This document shows positions 8,650-16,976 of a DNA stretch of 64,000 bases, one piece after another. The number at the start of each line of letters is the position of its first letter. Position 1 is the stretch's first letter. The position numbers and the translations under genes are program-made. Source of the DNA: Eggerthella timonensis (GTDB taxonomy: Bacteria; Actinomycetota; Coriobacteriia; Coriobacteriales; Eggerthellaceae); contig NZ_FXXA01000002.1 in assembly GCF_900184265.1 (NCBI RefSeq), positions 1,780,959 to 1,844,958 of the forward strand, written 5' to 3'. The notes beneath the pieces are model-generated. The model ran no database searches. It was not told where the DNA came from and saw only the letters and a list, made by a program, of their open reading frames with translations.

Positions 8650-8825
8650 GATGTGCGTGCCGCTCGCCCTCCATCAGCCGTTCTGCTTTCGTTGTGATGA
8701 GGGTGGGCGGGCAGCCCCCCTGTTCCTATAATGGTGGAACGACGAATCAGGCGCACCCGCTGCGGTGCGTGTCTATAGACGAGAAAACGCCCGAGCCCAT
8801 CGCATCGGGCTCGGAGGATGCTTCC

Positions 8826-10115
8826 ATGGCTGAAGAGATCATCATCGTACAGGGCAACAACACGCTGGCCGGCGACGTCGCCGTGGCGGGCGCGAAGAAC
8901 TCGGCGCTCAAGCTGATCGCCGCCGCCCTGCTGGGGCAGGGCGAAACCGTCATCCGCAACGTCCCGCTCATCTCGGACATCAGCATCATGTCCGACGTGC
9001 TGCGCTGCCTCGGCGCGCGCGTGGAGCGCGACGGCCATACGCTGACGGTGGACACCTCCGCCGTCGACAAGCACGAGACCCCCTACGAGCTGGTGTCGAA
9101 GATGCGCGCGAGCATCTCGGTGCTCGGCCCGCTCGTCGGCCGCTTCGGTCGGGCCCGCGTTGCCATGCCCGGCGGCTGCCAGATCGGGGCGCGCAAGATC
9201 GATATGCACCTCGTGGGCCTCGAGGCCATCGGCGTGGAGTTCTCCATCGACCACGGCTTCCTCGAGGCCACCACGCCGAACGGTTTGCACGGTTCGCACG
9301 TCGTGCTCGACTTCCCCAGCGTAGGCGCGACGGAGAACCTGCTCATGGCCGCCGTGGCGGCCGAGGGCTCCACGGTCATCGAGAACGCTGCGCGCGAGCC
9401 CGAGATCGTGGACCTCGCGAACATGCTCGCGTCCATGGGCGCGCGCGTGACGGGCGCCGGCTCGGACATCATCGAGGTGGAGGGCGTGCCGCTCGCCTCG
9501 ATGCACCCCTGCGAGCATACCACCGTGGGCGACCGCATCGAGGCCGGCACCTTCCTGGCCGGCGGCGCGCTGACGGGCGGCCCCGTGACCGTGCACGGCA
9601 TCGATCCGTCGTACTTGCGCGTGGCGCTCATGAAGCTCCGCGCCATGGGCTGCGACGTGGAGACGGGCGAGGATTGGATCACCGTGCGTCGCACGCGCCC
9701 GCTTCAGCCCATCGACCTGCAGACGCTGCCGCATCCCGGCTTCCCCACCGATTTGCAGGCTCAGTTCATGCTGCTGGCCGCGTTCGCCGAAGGCATGTCC
9801 GTCATCACGGAGAACGTGTTCGAGAACCGCTTCATGTTCGCGAGCGAGCTCATGCGCATGGGCGCCGACATCGCCATCGAAGACCACCATGCCCTCGTGC
9901 GCGGCGTCGAGGGGCTGCAGGGCGCCGACGTGTCTTCCACCGACCTGCGGGCCGGAGCCGCCCTCGTGCTGGCCGGCATCGTGGGGGAGGGCGAGACCCG
10001 CGTGCACAACATCGGCCACATCGACCGCGGCTACGAAGACTACGTGGGCAAGCTGCGCGGCCTCGGCGCCGACGTGGTGCGCGCGGACGCCGAGCAAGCC
10101 CGGTCGTCGCACTAG
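8826..10115 (+). CDS. murA: UDP-N-acetylglucosamine 1-carboxyvinyltransferase
   Basis: 429 residues, full family length. MurA transfers enolpyruvate from PEP to UDP-GlcNAc, the first committed step of peptidoglycan synthesis in the cytoplasm. Key residues visible are the AGAKNSAL substrate Lys (about 24) and the catalytic Cys118 in MPGGCQIGAR, the fosfomycin target. The ATG at 8826 has GGAGGA upstream. The LCP-like gene follows after nine bases, so the two are probably co-transcribed. Confidence 0.96.
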   Translation: MAEEIIIVQGNNTLAGDVAVAGAKNSALKLIAAALLGQGETVIRNVPLISDISIMSDVLRCLGARVERDGHTLTVDTSAVDKHETPYELVSKMRASISVLGPLVGRFGRARVAMPGGCQIGARKIDMHLVGLEAIGVEFSIDHGFLEATTPNGLHGSHVVLDFPSVGATENLLMAAVAAEGSTVIENAAREPEIVDLANMLASMGARVTGAGSDIIEVEGVPLASMHPCEHTTVGDRIEAGTFLAGGALTGGPVTVHGIDPSYLRVALMKLRAMGCDVETGEDWITVRRTRPLQPIDLQTLPHPGFPTDLQAQFMLLAAFAEGMSVITENVFENRFMFASELMRMGADIAIEDHHALVRGVEGLQGADVSSTDLRAGAALVLAGIVGEGETRVHNIGHIDRGYEDYVGKLRGLGADVVRADAEQARSSH

Positions 10116-10124
10116 CGAGCGCCC

Positions 10125-11618
10125 ATGGTCAACAAACGCAAGCAGGGCTTCACGCAGGCCCGCTCGAAACTCACGTCCCACCGCATGAAGTCGGCGACGG
10201 TCGGCACCCACGTGCCGCGCCGCTCGTCGCGCCATATGAACGGCGAATCGGTGGGATTCTCCAGCCCCCGCAAGCAGAAGCGCGCGGCGCGCGGCATCGT
10301 GGACACCATCCTGCCCGCCACCGCGTCGGGGGAGAGCTCTTCGCAGTACGCTCGGCGCGTCAGCCGGCGCGAGTTCACCCAGGAGATCCAGCGCAAGGCG
10401 CGCGTGCGCCGCATCCTCGCGATCGCGGTGTGCCTCGTCGTTGCGGTGGGCATCGCCGTCGCCGTGGGCGTGGCCACGTTCTTCGGGTCGCTCGACGCGA
10501 AGCTCGCGCTCAAGAACTCCGATGCCTCGTCGGCGCTCGTCGCGCCGAAGGCCGACGCGAAGGCGTTCTACACGGTGGTTGCCGCCGACCTGGATGCGCC
10601 CGGATCGGCGAACGGGATCGACGGCCCCGACGCCGTGGCGCTCGTGCGCGTCGACGAGGCCGCCCGCACCGTGACGGTCGTGTCGATCCCGCCCACGCTG
10701 CAGGTGTCGCTCAAGGACGGCAAGACGCACCCGCTGCGCGAGGCTCAGACGCAGGAAGGCGACGCCTCGCTCGTGTCGGCCGTGGCCGATTTCGCGGGCG
10801 TGGACGTGGCCCACTACGTGAAGACCGACGCGGAATCCATCGTGCGCCTCGTGGACGCCCTCGGCGGCATCGAGGTGAACGTGACCGAGGAGGTTGACGA
10901 TCCGAACGCCGGCGACGCCTTCCTGCAGCCCGGAACGCAGACGCTCGACGGCGCTCAGGCGCTCACCTTGCTGCGCGCCAGCAACTTCGCGAACGGCCTC
11001 GAGGCGCAGGCCGCGAATCAACGCGCATTTCTCACGGCGTTGTCGCTGCGCCTGTTGGGCGACGGGTCGCTCGGCTTCCTCACCATGCTCGACAGCGTGG
11101 GCGGTTCCTTCCAAACCGACCTGTCGGCGACGGCGGCGCTCTCCATCGCCGACGCGATGCGCGGTATGGACGCCTCCGCGGTGTACGGCGCGCTCGTGCC
11201 CGGCTACGAGACTACGCGCGACGGCGTGACCACGTACGCGGCATCGTCCGATTCCTGGAAGAGCATGATGGAGCTCGTGGCGGCCGGGTCCGAGCCCGTG
11301 GTGGAGCAGGCGGCGCCCCAGGTCGATCCGGGCAGTTTCACCATCACCGTGCGCAACGGCTCGGGCGTGACGGGCGGGGCGAGCCAGATCGCCGACGCGC
11401 TGAAAGACCGCGGCTTCGATGTGACCGAAACGGGTAACACCGACACGTACGCCTACGACGAGACGCTCGTGGTGTATAACGACGACGCCTACGAGGCGGC
11501 CGCGGAAACCGTGGTGTCGTCGCTCGGCATGGGGCGCACGGTGGCGGGCGCCGGTTTTTACACGTTCGACACCGACGTGTTGGTGGTTCTCGGCAAGGAT
11601 TGGAAGCCCACGTCGTAG
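10125..11618 (+). CDS. LytR-CpsA-Psr (LCP)-like membrane protein with LytR_C domain
   Basis: 497 residues. A basic cytoplasmic N-terminus of about 95 residues precedes one membrane helix (about 98-120). The LCP domain spans about 150-340 and a LytR C-terminal domain about 390-495 (VRNGSGVTGGASQIADAL). LCP proteins attach secondary polymers to peptidoglycan. Here the catalytic core is degenerate: the usual VSIPRD is VSIPPT, and the Arg-rich RQQ motif is LLRASNFANGLEAQAANQ. It may be an inactive LCP homologue. It starts nine bases after murA without a strong ribosome-binding site. Confidence 0.82.
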   Translation: MVNKRKQGFTQARSKLTSHRMKSATVGTHVPRRSSRHMNGESVGFSSPRKQKRAARGIVDTILPATASGESSSQYARRVSRREFTQEIQRKARVRRILAIAVCLVVAVGIAVAVGVATFFGSLDAKLALKNSDASSALVAPKADAKAFYTVVAADLDAPGSANGIDGPDAVALVRVDEAARTVTVVSIPPTLQVSLKDGKTHPLREAQTQEGDASLVSAVADFAGVDVAHYVKTDAESIVRLVDALGGIEVNVTEEVDDPNAGDAFLQPGTQTLDGAQALTLLRASNFANGLEAQAANQRAFLTALSLRLLGDGSLGFLTMLDSVGGSFQTDLSATAALSIADAMRGMDASAVYGALVPGYETTRDGVTTYAASSDSWKSMMELVAAGSEPVVEQAAPQVDPGSFTITVRNGSGVTGGASQIADALKDRGFDVTETGNTDTYAYDETLVVYNDDAYEAAAETVVSSLGMGRTVAGAGFYTFDTDVLVVLGKDWKPTS

Positions 11619-11674
11619 ACTGTGGTAGAATCGGCAACCGAGACGGAAGTTTACAGTTCGAAAAGGAGCTTTTC

Positions 11675-11908
11675 ATGGTAGATAAGAACGATGTGGCGGC
11701 AGTGCTCGAGCTCATTCGCCCCAGCCTGCAGGCCGACGGCGGCGACGTGCGCCTCGTGGACGTGAGCGAGGACGGCGTGGTGTCCGTGGAGCTGCAGGGT
11801 GCCTGCAAGGGCTGCCCGATGTCCCAGATGACGCTGGCCAACGGCGTGGAGCGCATCCTCAAGGAGCGCGTCCCCGGCGTGACGAAGGTCGTCCCGGCAG
11901 ACCTGTAA
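11675..11908 (+). CDS. NifU-like Fe-S scaffold protein (C-terminal domain type)
   Basis: 77 residues consisting only of a NifU C-terminal domain (IRPSLQADGGDVRLVDV, then CKGCPMS holding the CxxC that binds a transient Fe-S cluster). Such proteins (NfuA-type) deliver clusters to target enzymes, fitting the many Fe-S proteins nearby. The ATG at 11675 has AAAAGGAG upstream. A TAGAAT box at about 11625 could be the -10 of its own promoter. Confidence 0.92.
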   Translation: MVDKNDVAAVLELIRPSLQADGGDVRLVDVSEDGVVSVELQGACKGCPMSQMTLANGVERILKERVPGVTKVVPADL

Positions 11909-11948
11909 GCCAGACCTGATTCAGACGAGAGCGGGGAAGGAGGCGGAT

Positions 11949-12239
11949 ATGGCGCAGTGTTGGGAGCGTCGCGGATGCGACGAGGAGATGATGTCGCGCT
12001 GCCCGCACAACATCCCGGGCGAGCCGTGCCCCGCCGAATGCCGTTTCGCCGCATGCACGCGCTCGACGCACGTGGTGTGCCAGGATTTCAACAAGCTGCT
12101 GAATCCCGAGCGCGATTACGACGCGGCCGTCAAGGAGGTGTGCCGCTTCTGCGAGCACTTCCTGGAACATGGTCCTGACGTTGCCGAACGCACCGGCGAG
12201 GTCACGCGTCAGGGCAACCCGAACCGGTTTTTGCTCTAG
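11949..12239 (+). CDS. Small Cys-rich protein of unknown function
   Basis: 96 residues with nine cysteines, including [14 protein letters not shown] and CRFCEHF pairs, suggesting a metal- or cluster-binding fold. No signal peptide or membrane segment is visible. The ATG at 11949 has a very strong GGAAGGAGG site. It follows the NifU-like gene by 40 bases and is probably co-transcribed; that neighbour suggests an iron-sulfur or redox role, but no family was recognised. Confidence 0.75.
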   Translation: MAQCWERRGCDEEMMSRCPHNIPGEPCPAECRFAACTRSTHVVCQDFNKLLNPERDYDAAVKEVCRFCEHFLEHGPDVAERTGEVTRQGNPNRFLL

Positions 12240-12375
12240 CCGAGCGGATCCGGTCAAAGCGCGCGGCCGTGCGGGGCCGGGCGCGCCAATCGCATCACCA
12301 ACGCGGCCGTGCAGGGCATCTGCGCGGCCGCGCGCTACCCATGCACGACACGAGATCACCGACGAAAGGGAGACG

Positions 12376-13266
12376 ATGGCAGAGCAGGCGAGGGGTACGC
12401 TGAAGGTTAAGACCGGGTTCGCGGAGATGATGAAGGGCGGCGTCATCATGGACGTCGTGAACCCCGAGCAGGCGAAGATCGCCGAAGATGCGGGAGCGGT
12501 GGCCGTCATGGCCCTCGAGCGCGTCCCGGCCGACATCCGCGCTCACGGCGGCGTGGCTCGCATGAGCGACCCCACCATGATCGAGGGCATCGTGGAAGCC
12601 GTGTCCATCCCCGTCATGGCGAAGTGCCGCATCGGGCACTTCGTGGAAGCCCAGGTGCTGCAGAGCCTCGGCGTCGACTTCATCGACGAGAGCGAGGTGC
12701 TCACGCCGGCCGACGACGAGTACCATGTGAACAAGTGGGACTTCGACGTGCCGTTCGTGTGCGGCGCCCGCAACCTGGGCGAGGCCCTGCGCCGCATCGC
12801 TGAGGGCGCGGCCATGATCCGCACGAAGGGCGAGCCGGGCACGGGCAACGTGGTGGAAGCCGTGCGCCACATGCGCACCGTGACCACCGATATCGCCCGC
12901 ATCAAGGGCCTGCGCGACGAGCAGCTGTTCACTGCCGCAAAGGACCTGCAGGCTCCCTACGAGCTGGTGAAGTGGGTGGCCGAGCACGGATGCCTGCCCG
13001 TGGTGAACTTCTCGGCCGGCGGCATCGCCACGCCCGCCGACGCGGCGCTCATGATGCAGCTGGGCTGCGACGGCGTGTTCGTGGGCAGCGGCATCTTCAA
13101 GTCGGGCGATCCGGCGAAGCGCGCCCGCGCCATCGTGGAGGCCACGACGAACTACGACGATCCCGACACCATCGCGCGCGTCTCGCGCAACCTGGGCGAG
13201 GCCATGGTGGGCATCGAGATATCGGACATCCCCGACAACGAGCTCATGGCCGGCCGAGGCTGGTAA
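12376..13266 (+). CDS. pdxS: Pyridoxal 5'-phosphate synthase, PdxS subunit
   Basis: 296 residues, a (beta/alpha)8 barrel that builds PLP from ribose 5-phosphate, glyceraldehyde 3-phosphate and ammonia. Visible: [13 protein letters not shown], the ERVPADIR segment, [12 protein letters not shown] with the substrate Lys, [11 protein letters not shown] and [13 protein letters not shown] phosphate loop. The ATG at 12376 has AAAGGGAGA upstream. pdxT follows after seven bases, forming the complete deoxyxylulose-independent vitamin B6 pathway. Confidence 0.97.
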   Translation: MAEQARGTLKVKTGFAEMMKGGVIMDVVNPEQAKIAEDAGAVAVMALERVPADIRAHGGVARMSDPTMIEGIVEAVSIPVMAKCRIGHFVEAQVLQSLGVDFIDESEVLTPADDEYHVNKWDFDVPFVCGARNLGEALRRIAEGAAMIRTKGEPGTGNVVEAVRHMRTVTTDIARIKGLRDEQLFTAAKDLQAPYELVKWVAEHGCLPVVNFSAGGIATPADAALMMQLGCDGVFVGSGIFKSGDPAKRARAIVEATTNYDDPDTIARVSRNLGEAMVGIEISDIPDNELMAGRGW

Positions 13267-13273
13267 GGCTCGC

Positions 13274-13864
13274 ATGACGACGAAGCGCATCGGCGTCCTG
13301 GCGTTGCAGGGCGCCTTTCGGGAGCATCGGAGGATGCTCGACGGGTTGGGGGCCGACACGCGCCTCGTGCGCTGGCCGGACGAGCTCGACGGCCTCGACG
13401 GCCTCGTGATGCCGGGGGGCGAGTCCACGGCCATTGCGAAGCTGCTGGCCATCCACGGCTTGTACGAACCGCTGCGCGCCGCGCATGCGGACGGCATGGC
13501 CGTATTCGGCACGTGCGCCGGAGCCATCCTCATGGCGCGCGACATCGAGGGCGCGCGCCCCGACCAAGAGCCGCTCGCCCTCATGGACGTGCGCATCCGC
13601 CGCAACGCCTACGGACGGCAGATCGACTCGTTCGAGACGACGGTGCCGTGGACGGGAATCGAGGGCGGGCCGGTGAAGGGCGTGTTCATCCGCGCGCCGC
13701 GCTTCGCCGATCGGGGGCCGGGCGTGGAGGTGCTCAGCACGGCCGAGGACGGCGAGCCCCTGGCCGTGCGCGAGGGCCGGGCGCTCGCCGTGGCGTTCCA
13801 TCCGGAGCTCACCGACGACGACCGCGTGCACGCCTATTTCCTCGAGCACGTCGCGGGATCGTGA
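13274..13864 (+). CDS. pdxT: Pyridoxal 5'-phosphate synthase, PdxT glutaminase subunit
   Basis: 196 residues, a class I glutamine amidotransferase that supplies ammonia to PdxS. It has VLALQGAFREH at the N-terminus, the oxyanion MPGGEST segment, catalytic Cys81 in FGTCAG and the C-terminal His-x-Glu in FHPELTDD. It directly follows pdxS, probably in one transcript. Confidence 0.97.
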   Translation: MTTKRIGVLALQGAFREHRRMLDGLGADTRLVRWPDELDGLDGLVMPGGESTAIAKLLAIHGLYEPLRAAHADGMAVFGTCAGAILMARDIEGARPDQEPLALMDVRIRRNAYGRQIDSFETTVPWTGIEGGPVKGVFIRAPRFADRGPGVEVLSTAEDGEPLAVREGRALAVAFHPELTDDDRVHAYFLEHVAGS

Positions 13865-13974
13865 GGGTCCGGACGCGTTGACGGGGCGTTTCCAATCGCA
13901 GATGCCGGTCTGGGAAGTTCTGCTACAATGAGGTCAACGGCAGGCGGACGGCGAAGCGAGAGGAGCGTGAACCG

Positions 13975-14193
13975 ATGGGCAAGGGCGTGACCTGTCCCGC
14001 ATGCGGAGCGGTCGGTTTGGACGTGTGTCGCTACGAGTCCATGATGGTGGTGCGCGCCGATCTCGCGCTGTTCACGCTGCGCTGCCCGCACTGCGATGCG
14101 ACCGTATCCAGCATGCAGCCCATCCCGCCGCAGCTGCTCGAGGAGGTGCGGTTCGCCGCCCTTGAAGTGGGCGCCGGCATGGGTCTCGAATAA
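13975..14193 (+). CDS. Small zinc-ribbon protein
   Basis: 72 residues with two CxxC knuckles, CPAC near the N-terminus and CPHC about 32 residues later, likely binding one zinc ion. The ATG at 13975 is preceded by GAGAGGAGCG. It sits alone between pdxT and lgt with its own terminator. No specific family was recognised. Confidence 0.75.
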   Translation: MGKGVTCPACGAVGLDVCRYESMMVVRADLALFTLRCPHCDATVSSMQPIPPQLLEEVRFAALEVGAGMGLE

Positions 14194-14228
14194 CGGTTCC
14201 GTCGGCTCGGTCCGGCGGAACCGTTTTC
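14192..14228 (+). terminator. Terminator after the small zinc-ribbon gene
   Basis: A 14-bp stem (AACGGTTCCGTCGG at 14192-14205 with 14212-14225, one G-T pair), loop CTCGGT, followed by TTCT. The left arm begins inside the stop codon. Confidence 0.85.
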
Positions 14229-14286
14229 TGTGCGGCTCGAACTACAACGAGAGGCCCGCGCCGCGCGCGGGCGATGAAGGAACGAC

Positions 14287-15120
14287 ATGCTCAACGACAT
14301 CTACCAATCCATCGATCCCGTCCTCTTCGCCTTCGGGCCGTTCACCGTACGCTGGTACGGCGTCGCCTATGTGTTGGGCTTCGTCTTCGCCGGTCTCGTC
14401 ATCTGGCGCGTCGCGCGTCGCTGGCGCGTGCGCGTGGATGTGGACTCGCTGCTCACCATCATGTTCTGCGTCATCATCGGCGTCATCGTGGGCGGGCGCC
14501 TCGGCTACGTCCTGTTCTACGGCGAAGGCTACTACTTCCAGCACCCCGAGCTGATCCTCGCGTTCAACCAGGGGGGCATGAGCTTCCACGGCGGCCTGAT
14601 CGGCGCCCTGCTGTCGGGCATCGTGGCGGCGAGGCTCACCCACATCCCGTACCTCACGCTGGCCGACCTCGGTTGCATCGGCGCGCCGCTCGGCCTTCTG
14701 TTCGGCCGTTGCGCGAACTTCATCAACGGCGAGCTGTGGGGCGCGCCCACCGACGCGGCCTGGGGCGTGGTGTTCGGCGGCGCGGCCGGCACGATGCCTC
14801 GTCATCCGTCCCAGCTCTACGAGGCGTTCCTCGAGGGCATCGTCATCTTCGCCGTGCTGTACCTGCTGTCGCGCCGCATGCCGCCGCGCCCGCGCGGCAC
14901 GTTCCTCGGCCTGTTCCTCATCATGTACGGATGCTTCCGCTTCCTCGTCGAGTTCGTGCGCGAGCCCGACGTGCAGCTGGGCTACCTGTGGGGAGGTTGG
15001 CTCACGATGGGGCAGCTGCTGTCGGTCCCGCTGATCCTCGTGGGCGTCGGCGTGTTCGTTTATGCGCTTGTCGTGAAAAAGCCCCAACAGGGTCTTCCCG
15101 AAATGCAACAATCTGAGTAA
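14287..15120 (+). CDS. lgt: Prolipoprotein diacylglyceryl transferase
   Basis: 277 residues, seven membrane segments. Lgt adds diacylglycerol to the lipobox Cys of prolipoproteins at the membrane. The signature LFGRCANFINGELWGAPTD holds the invariant Arg, Asn and Glu, and SFHGGLIGA and RHPSQLYEAF are also typical. The ATG at 14287 has GAAGGA upstream. Several likely client lipoproteins are encoded in the window (16977, 24608, 38723). Confidence 0.96.
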   Translation: MLNDIYQSIDPVLFAFGPFTVRWYGVAYVLGFVFAGLVIWRVARRWRVRVDVDSLLTIMFCVIIGVIVGGRLGYVLFYGEGYYFQHPELILAFNQGGMSFHGGLIGALLSGIVAARLTHIPYLTLADLGCIGAPLGLLFGRCANFINGELWGAPTDAAWGVVFGGAAGTMPRHPSQLYEAFLEGIVIFAVLYLLSRRMPPRPRGTFLGLFLIMYGCFRFLVEFVREPDVQLGYLWGGWLTMGQLLSVPLILVGVGVFVYALVVKKPQQGLPEMQQSE

Positions 15121-15292
15121 CATTTAACGCGAACCGAGCGACGGTTTCGCCGCCATCCGGCGACGCATACGCGCTTGGTTACGGTTCGGCGGCAACCGGG
15201 CGTTCGGTAACGGTTTGCTGGCCTGACGAAGCTAAACTGGCAACAGAACAGATTGATTGCAGGTTATACCAGACGACGAAGGGGGACCCACC

Positions 15293-15673
15293 ATGGATCT
15301 CAAGTTCTACAAGTGCATGCATTGCGGCAACATCGCCATCAAGCCGTTCGACGCGGGCGTTCCGCTGGTGTGCTGCGGCGAGCAGATGACCGAGCTCACC
15401 GCCAATACGACCGACGCCGCGGTCGAGAAGCACGTGCCCGTCGTGCGCGTCGACGGCGCGAACGTGCATGTCGAGGTGGGCAGCACGCTGCACCCCATGA
15501 CCCCTGAGCACTACATCACGTTCATCTGCCTCGTCACGAAGAACGGCTACCAGATCGTCGAGCTCACGCCGGAGGACGCCCCCGTGGCCGACTTCGCCAT
15601 CGCCGAGGGCGACGAGGCCCTCAAGGTGTACGAGTACTGCAACATCCACGGCCTCTGGGTCGCCGAGGTGTAA
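15293..15673 (+). CDS. dfx: Desulfoferrodoxin (superoxide reductase with desulforedoxin domain)
   Basis: 126 residues. The N-terminal desulforedoxin domain has CMHC and VCC as the FeCys4 site; the C-terminal superoxide reductase site has HVPV, HPM..EH and the ligand pair in YCNIHG. The enzyme reduces superoxide to peroxide in anaerobes. The ATG at 15293 has AAGGGGGA upstream. It is a single-gene unit, with a duplicated terminator downstream. Confidence 0.95.
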   Translation: MDLKFYKCMHCGNIAIKPFDAGVPLVCCGEQMTELTANTTDAAVEKHVPVVRVDGANVHVEVGSTLHPMTPEHYITFICLVTKNGYQIVELTPEDAPVADFAIAEGDEALKVYEYCNIHGLWVAEV

Positions 15674-15696
15674 GCAGCTCCGCTCGCCGGTCTGCG

Positions 15697-15733
15697 AAGC
15701 GCCCGTCCCGGTCGTCGGGGCGGGCGCTTTTTC
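15697..15733 (+). terminator. Terminator of dfx, copy 1
   Basis: AAGCGCCCGTCCCG at 15697-15710 pairs with 15716-15729 (one G-T pair), followed by a T5 run and TCGTC. Confidence 0.9.
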
Positions 15734-15778
15734 GTCTCGCGGCCGGGCGGTTCGTCCGCTCCGCTGCCGGTCTGCGAT

Positions 15779-15810
15779 GCGCCCGTCCCGCCAAGCGGGG
15801 CGGGCGCTTC
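15779..15810 (+). terminator. Terminator of dfx, copy 2 (duplicated)
   Basis: GCGCCCGTCCCG at 15779-15790 pairs with 15796-15807. The preceding CCGGTCTGCGA block also repeats the sequence before copy 1, so a segment of about 50 bases has been duplicated in tandem; this copy has lost most of its T run. Confidence 0.75.
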
Positions 15811-15875
15811 TCGTTCGGAGGGGAGTGCCGCGCGGCGAGCGCTCGGCGGCGCCGTCGGCCACGCGCCGGCTAGGA

Positions 15876-15891
15876 TGTTTCACGTGAAATA
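15876..15891. other. parS-like ParB-binding site (15 of 16)
   Basis: TGTTTCACGTGAAATA matches the 16-bp parS consensus TGTTTCACGTGAAACA at 15 positions. It lies between the convergent dfx and crp/fnr genes. Confidence 0.6.
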
Positions 15892-15929
15892 TCCGTTCTT
15901 GTTCCTCGTTGCTTCCGAGCCGCCCCCTG

Positions 15930-16664
15930 TCAGTACAGGACGGGGTTCTCCTCGAGCAGCAGGCGCTGCACCTCGCCGCGGTCCGCGATCTCGAGGTGCG
16001 TTCTCGTTTTGCTGGCGATGCCCTGTTCCTTGAGCGATTTCAGCAGCTTGTTGCATGTGGCGTAGTGGATCTCCAGCAATCCGGATATCTCGTCGACGAT
16101 GAGGTTGCAGGGGATGCGGTACACGCCGTCGGCGTCGGGCGCATTCGCTTCGCACAGCTTCTCGAGCCATAGCAGCATGCGACGGCTCGTGGATTGTTGG
16201 TTTGCGGCATCGATGCGGTGCCCCAGCTGCGCCATCGTCATGTGCAGCGCGTGCATCACGTCGTCGTAGAACGCGTCGTCGGCGTGCATAAGGGCGCGCA
16301 CCTGGGCGCGCGTGAAGCTGATGAGCACGGTGTTGCGCACCGCCCTGAACGTGAGGCGGCTCGATCCGAGCGACAGATAGCCCGGCAGCCCTGCGACGGC
16401 TGCGTCCCCGGCGCCGCGTACGTAGAAATAGCTCAGCTTGCGCCCGTCGTCGCGGCTGAGCCCTACCTCCATCGCTCCGGTCTGCACGTAGAACAGGTAG
16501 GGGTCTTCGGGCGTCTCGCAGGTGGCGTCGTGCTCCTCTTCGCGGAACAGTTTGAGCACGGTGCCCTGATCCAGGTATCGATCGAAATCCATCTTGCGGT
16601 GCAGCGACGACGTGAGCAGGATCGACGTCTCATCGTTGTGCCCCTCTTGGCCCCTCAGCCTCAT
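15930..16664 (-). CDS. Crp/Fnr-family transcriptional regulator
   Basis: 244 residues. An N-terminal cyclic-nucleotide-binding-like beta domain (about 30-130) is followed by a C-terminal winged helix (VDEISGLLEIHYATCNKLLKS). No FNR-type Cys cluster is obvious, so the effector is unknown. The ATG at 16664 has AAAGGGGG upstream; an earlier in-frame ATG gives a poor N-terminus. It is divergent from the cytochrome/molybdopterin operon at 16977, its likely target. Confidence 0.87.
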   Translation of the reverse strand: MRLRGQEGHNDETSILLTSSLHRKMDFDRYLDQGTVLKLFREEEHDATCETPEDPYLFYVQTGAMEVGLSRDDGRKLSYFYVRGAGDAAVAGLPGYLSLGSSRLTFRAVRNTVLISFTRAQVRALMHADDAFYDDVMHALHMTMAQLGHRIDAANQQSTSRRMLLWLEKLCEANAPDADGVYRIPCNLIVDEISGLLEIHYATCNKLLKSLKEQGIASKTRTHLEIADRGEVQRLLLEENPVLY

Positions 16665-16976
16665 GGGTCCCCCTTTGCTTGGTGCGGCTCGGCCCCCTTT
16701 GTCGAGCGCGTTTCTTTCAGCTGGTAGTGTGCCACAATCGCAGCCGAATCGAAAGGCGCTCACGTGTCCGTATGTGATCTTGTCGAATACTCGTTTCAGA
16801 ACATTCTCGTCGAGAAATAACTTCCCGCGCGCACGCGCGAGTCGCTTCCGCGCGAAAAAGACGTCACGAGCCGATATCCTGCGCCTACAGTCGAACGGCG
16901 TCTTCCCTTAGAGTTGCCATGGGGGACGAGCGCACGGGATTCGCTCGTCGAAGAACGAGAAAGAAGGAGGGATCGC
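16665..16976. promoter_or_regulatory. Divergent control region, crp/fnr gene and cytochrome operon
   Basis: A 312-base gene-free region. It contains two dyads that could be regulator sites: TCAC at 16760-16763 with GTGA at 16774-16777, and TTCTCG-T-CGAGAA at 16804-16816. TACAGT at 16886-16891 is a possible -10 for the operon to the right. These assignments are tentative. Confidence 0.4.

Noticed and set aside
8298..11114. 938-codon open frame on the minus strand
   Set aside because: It runs opposite to tsf, murA and the LCP-like gene, which have clear motifs and ribosome-binding sites; it has low-complexity composition.
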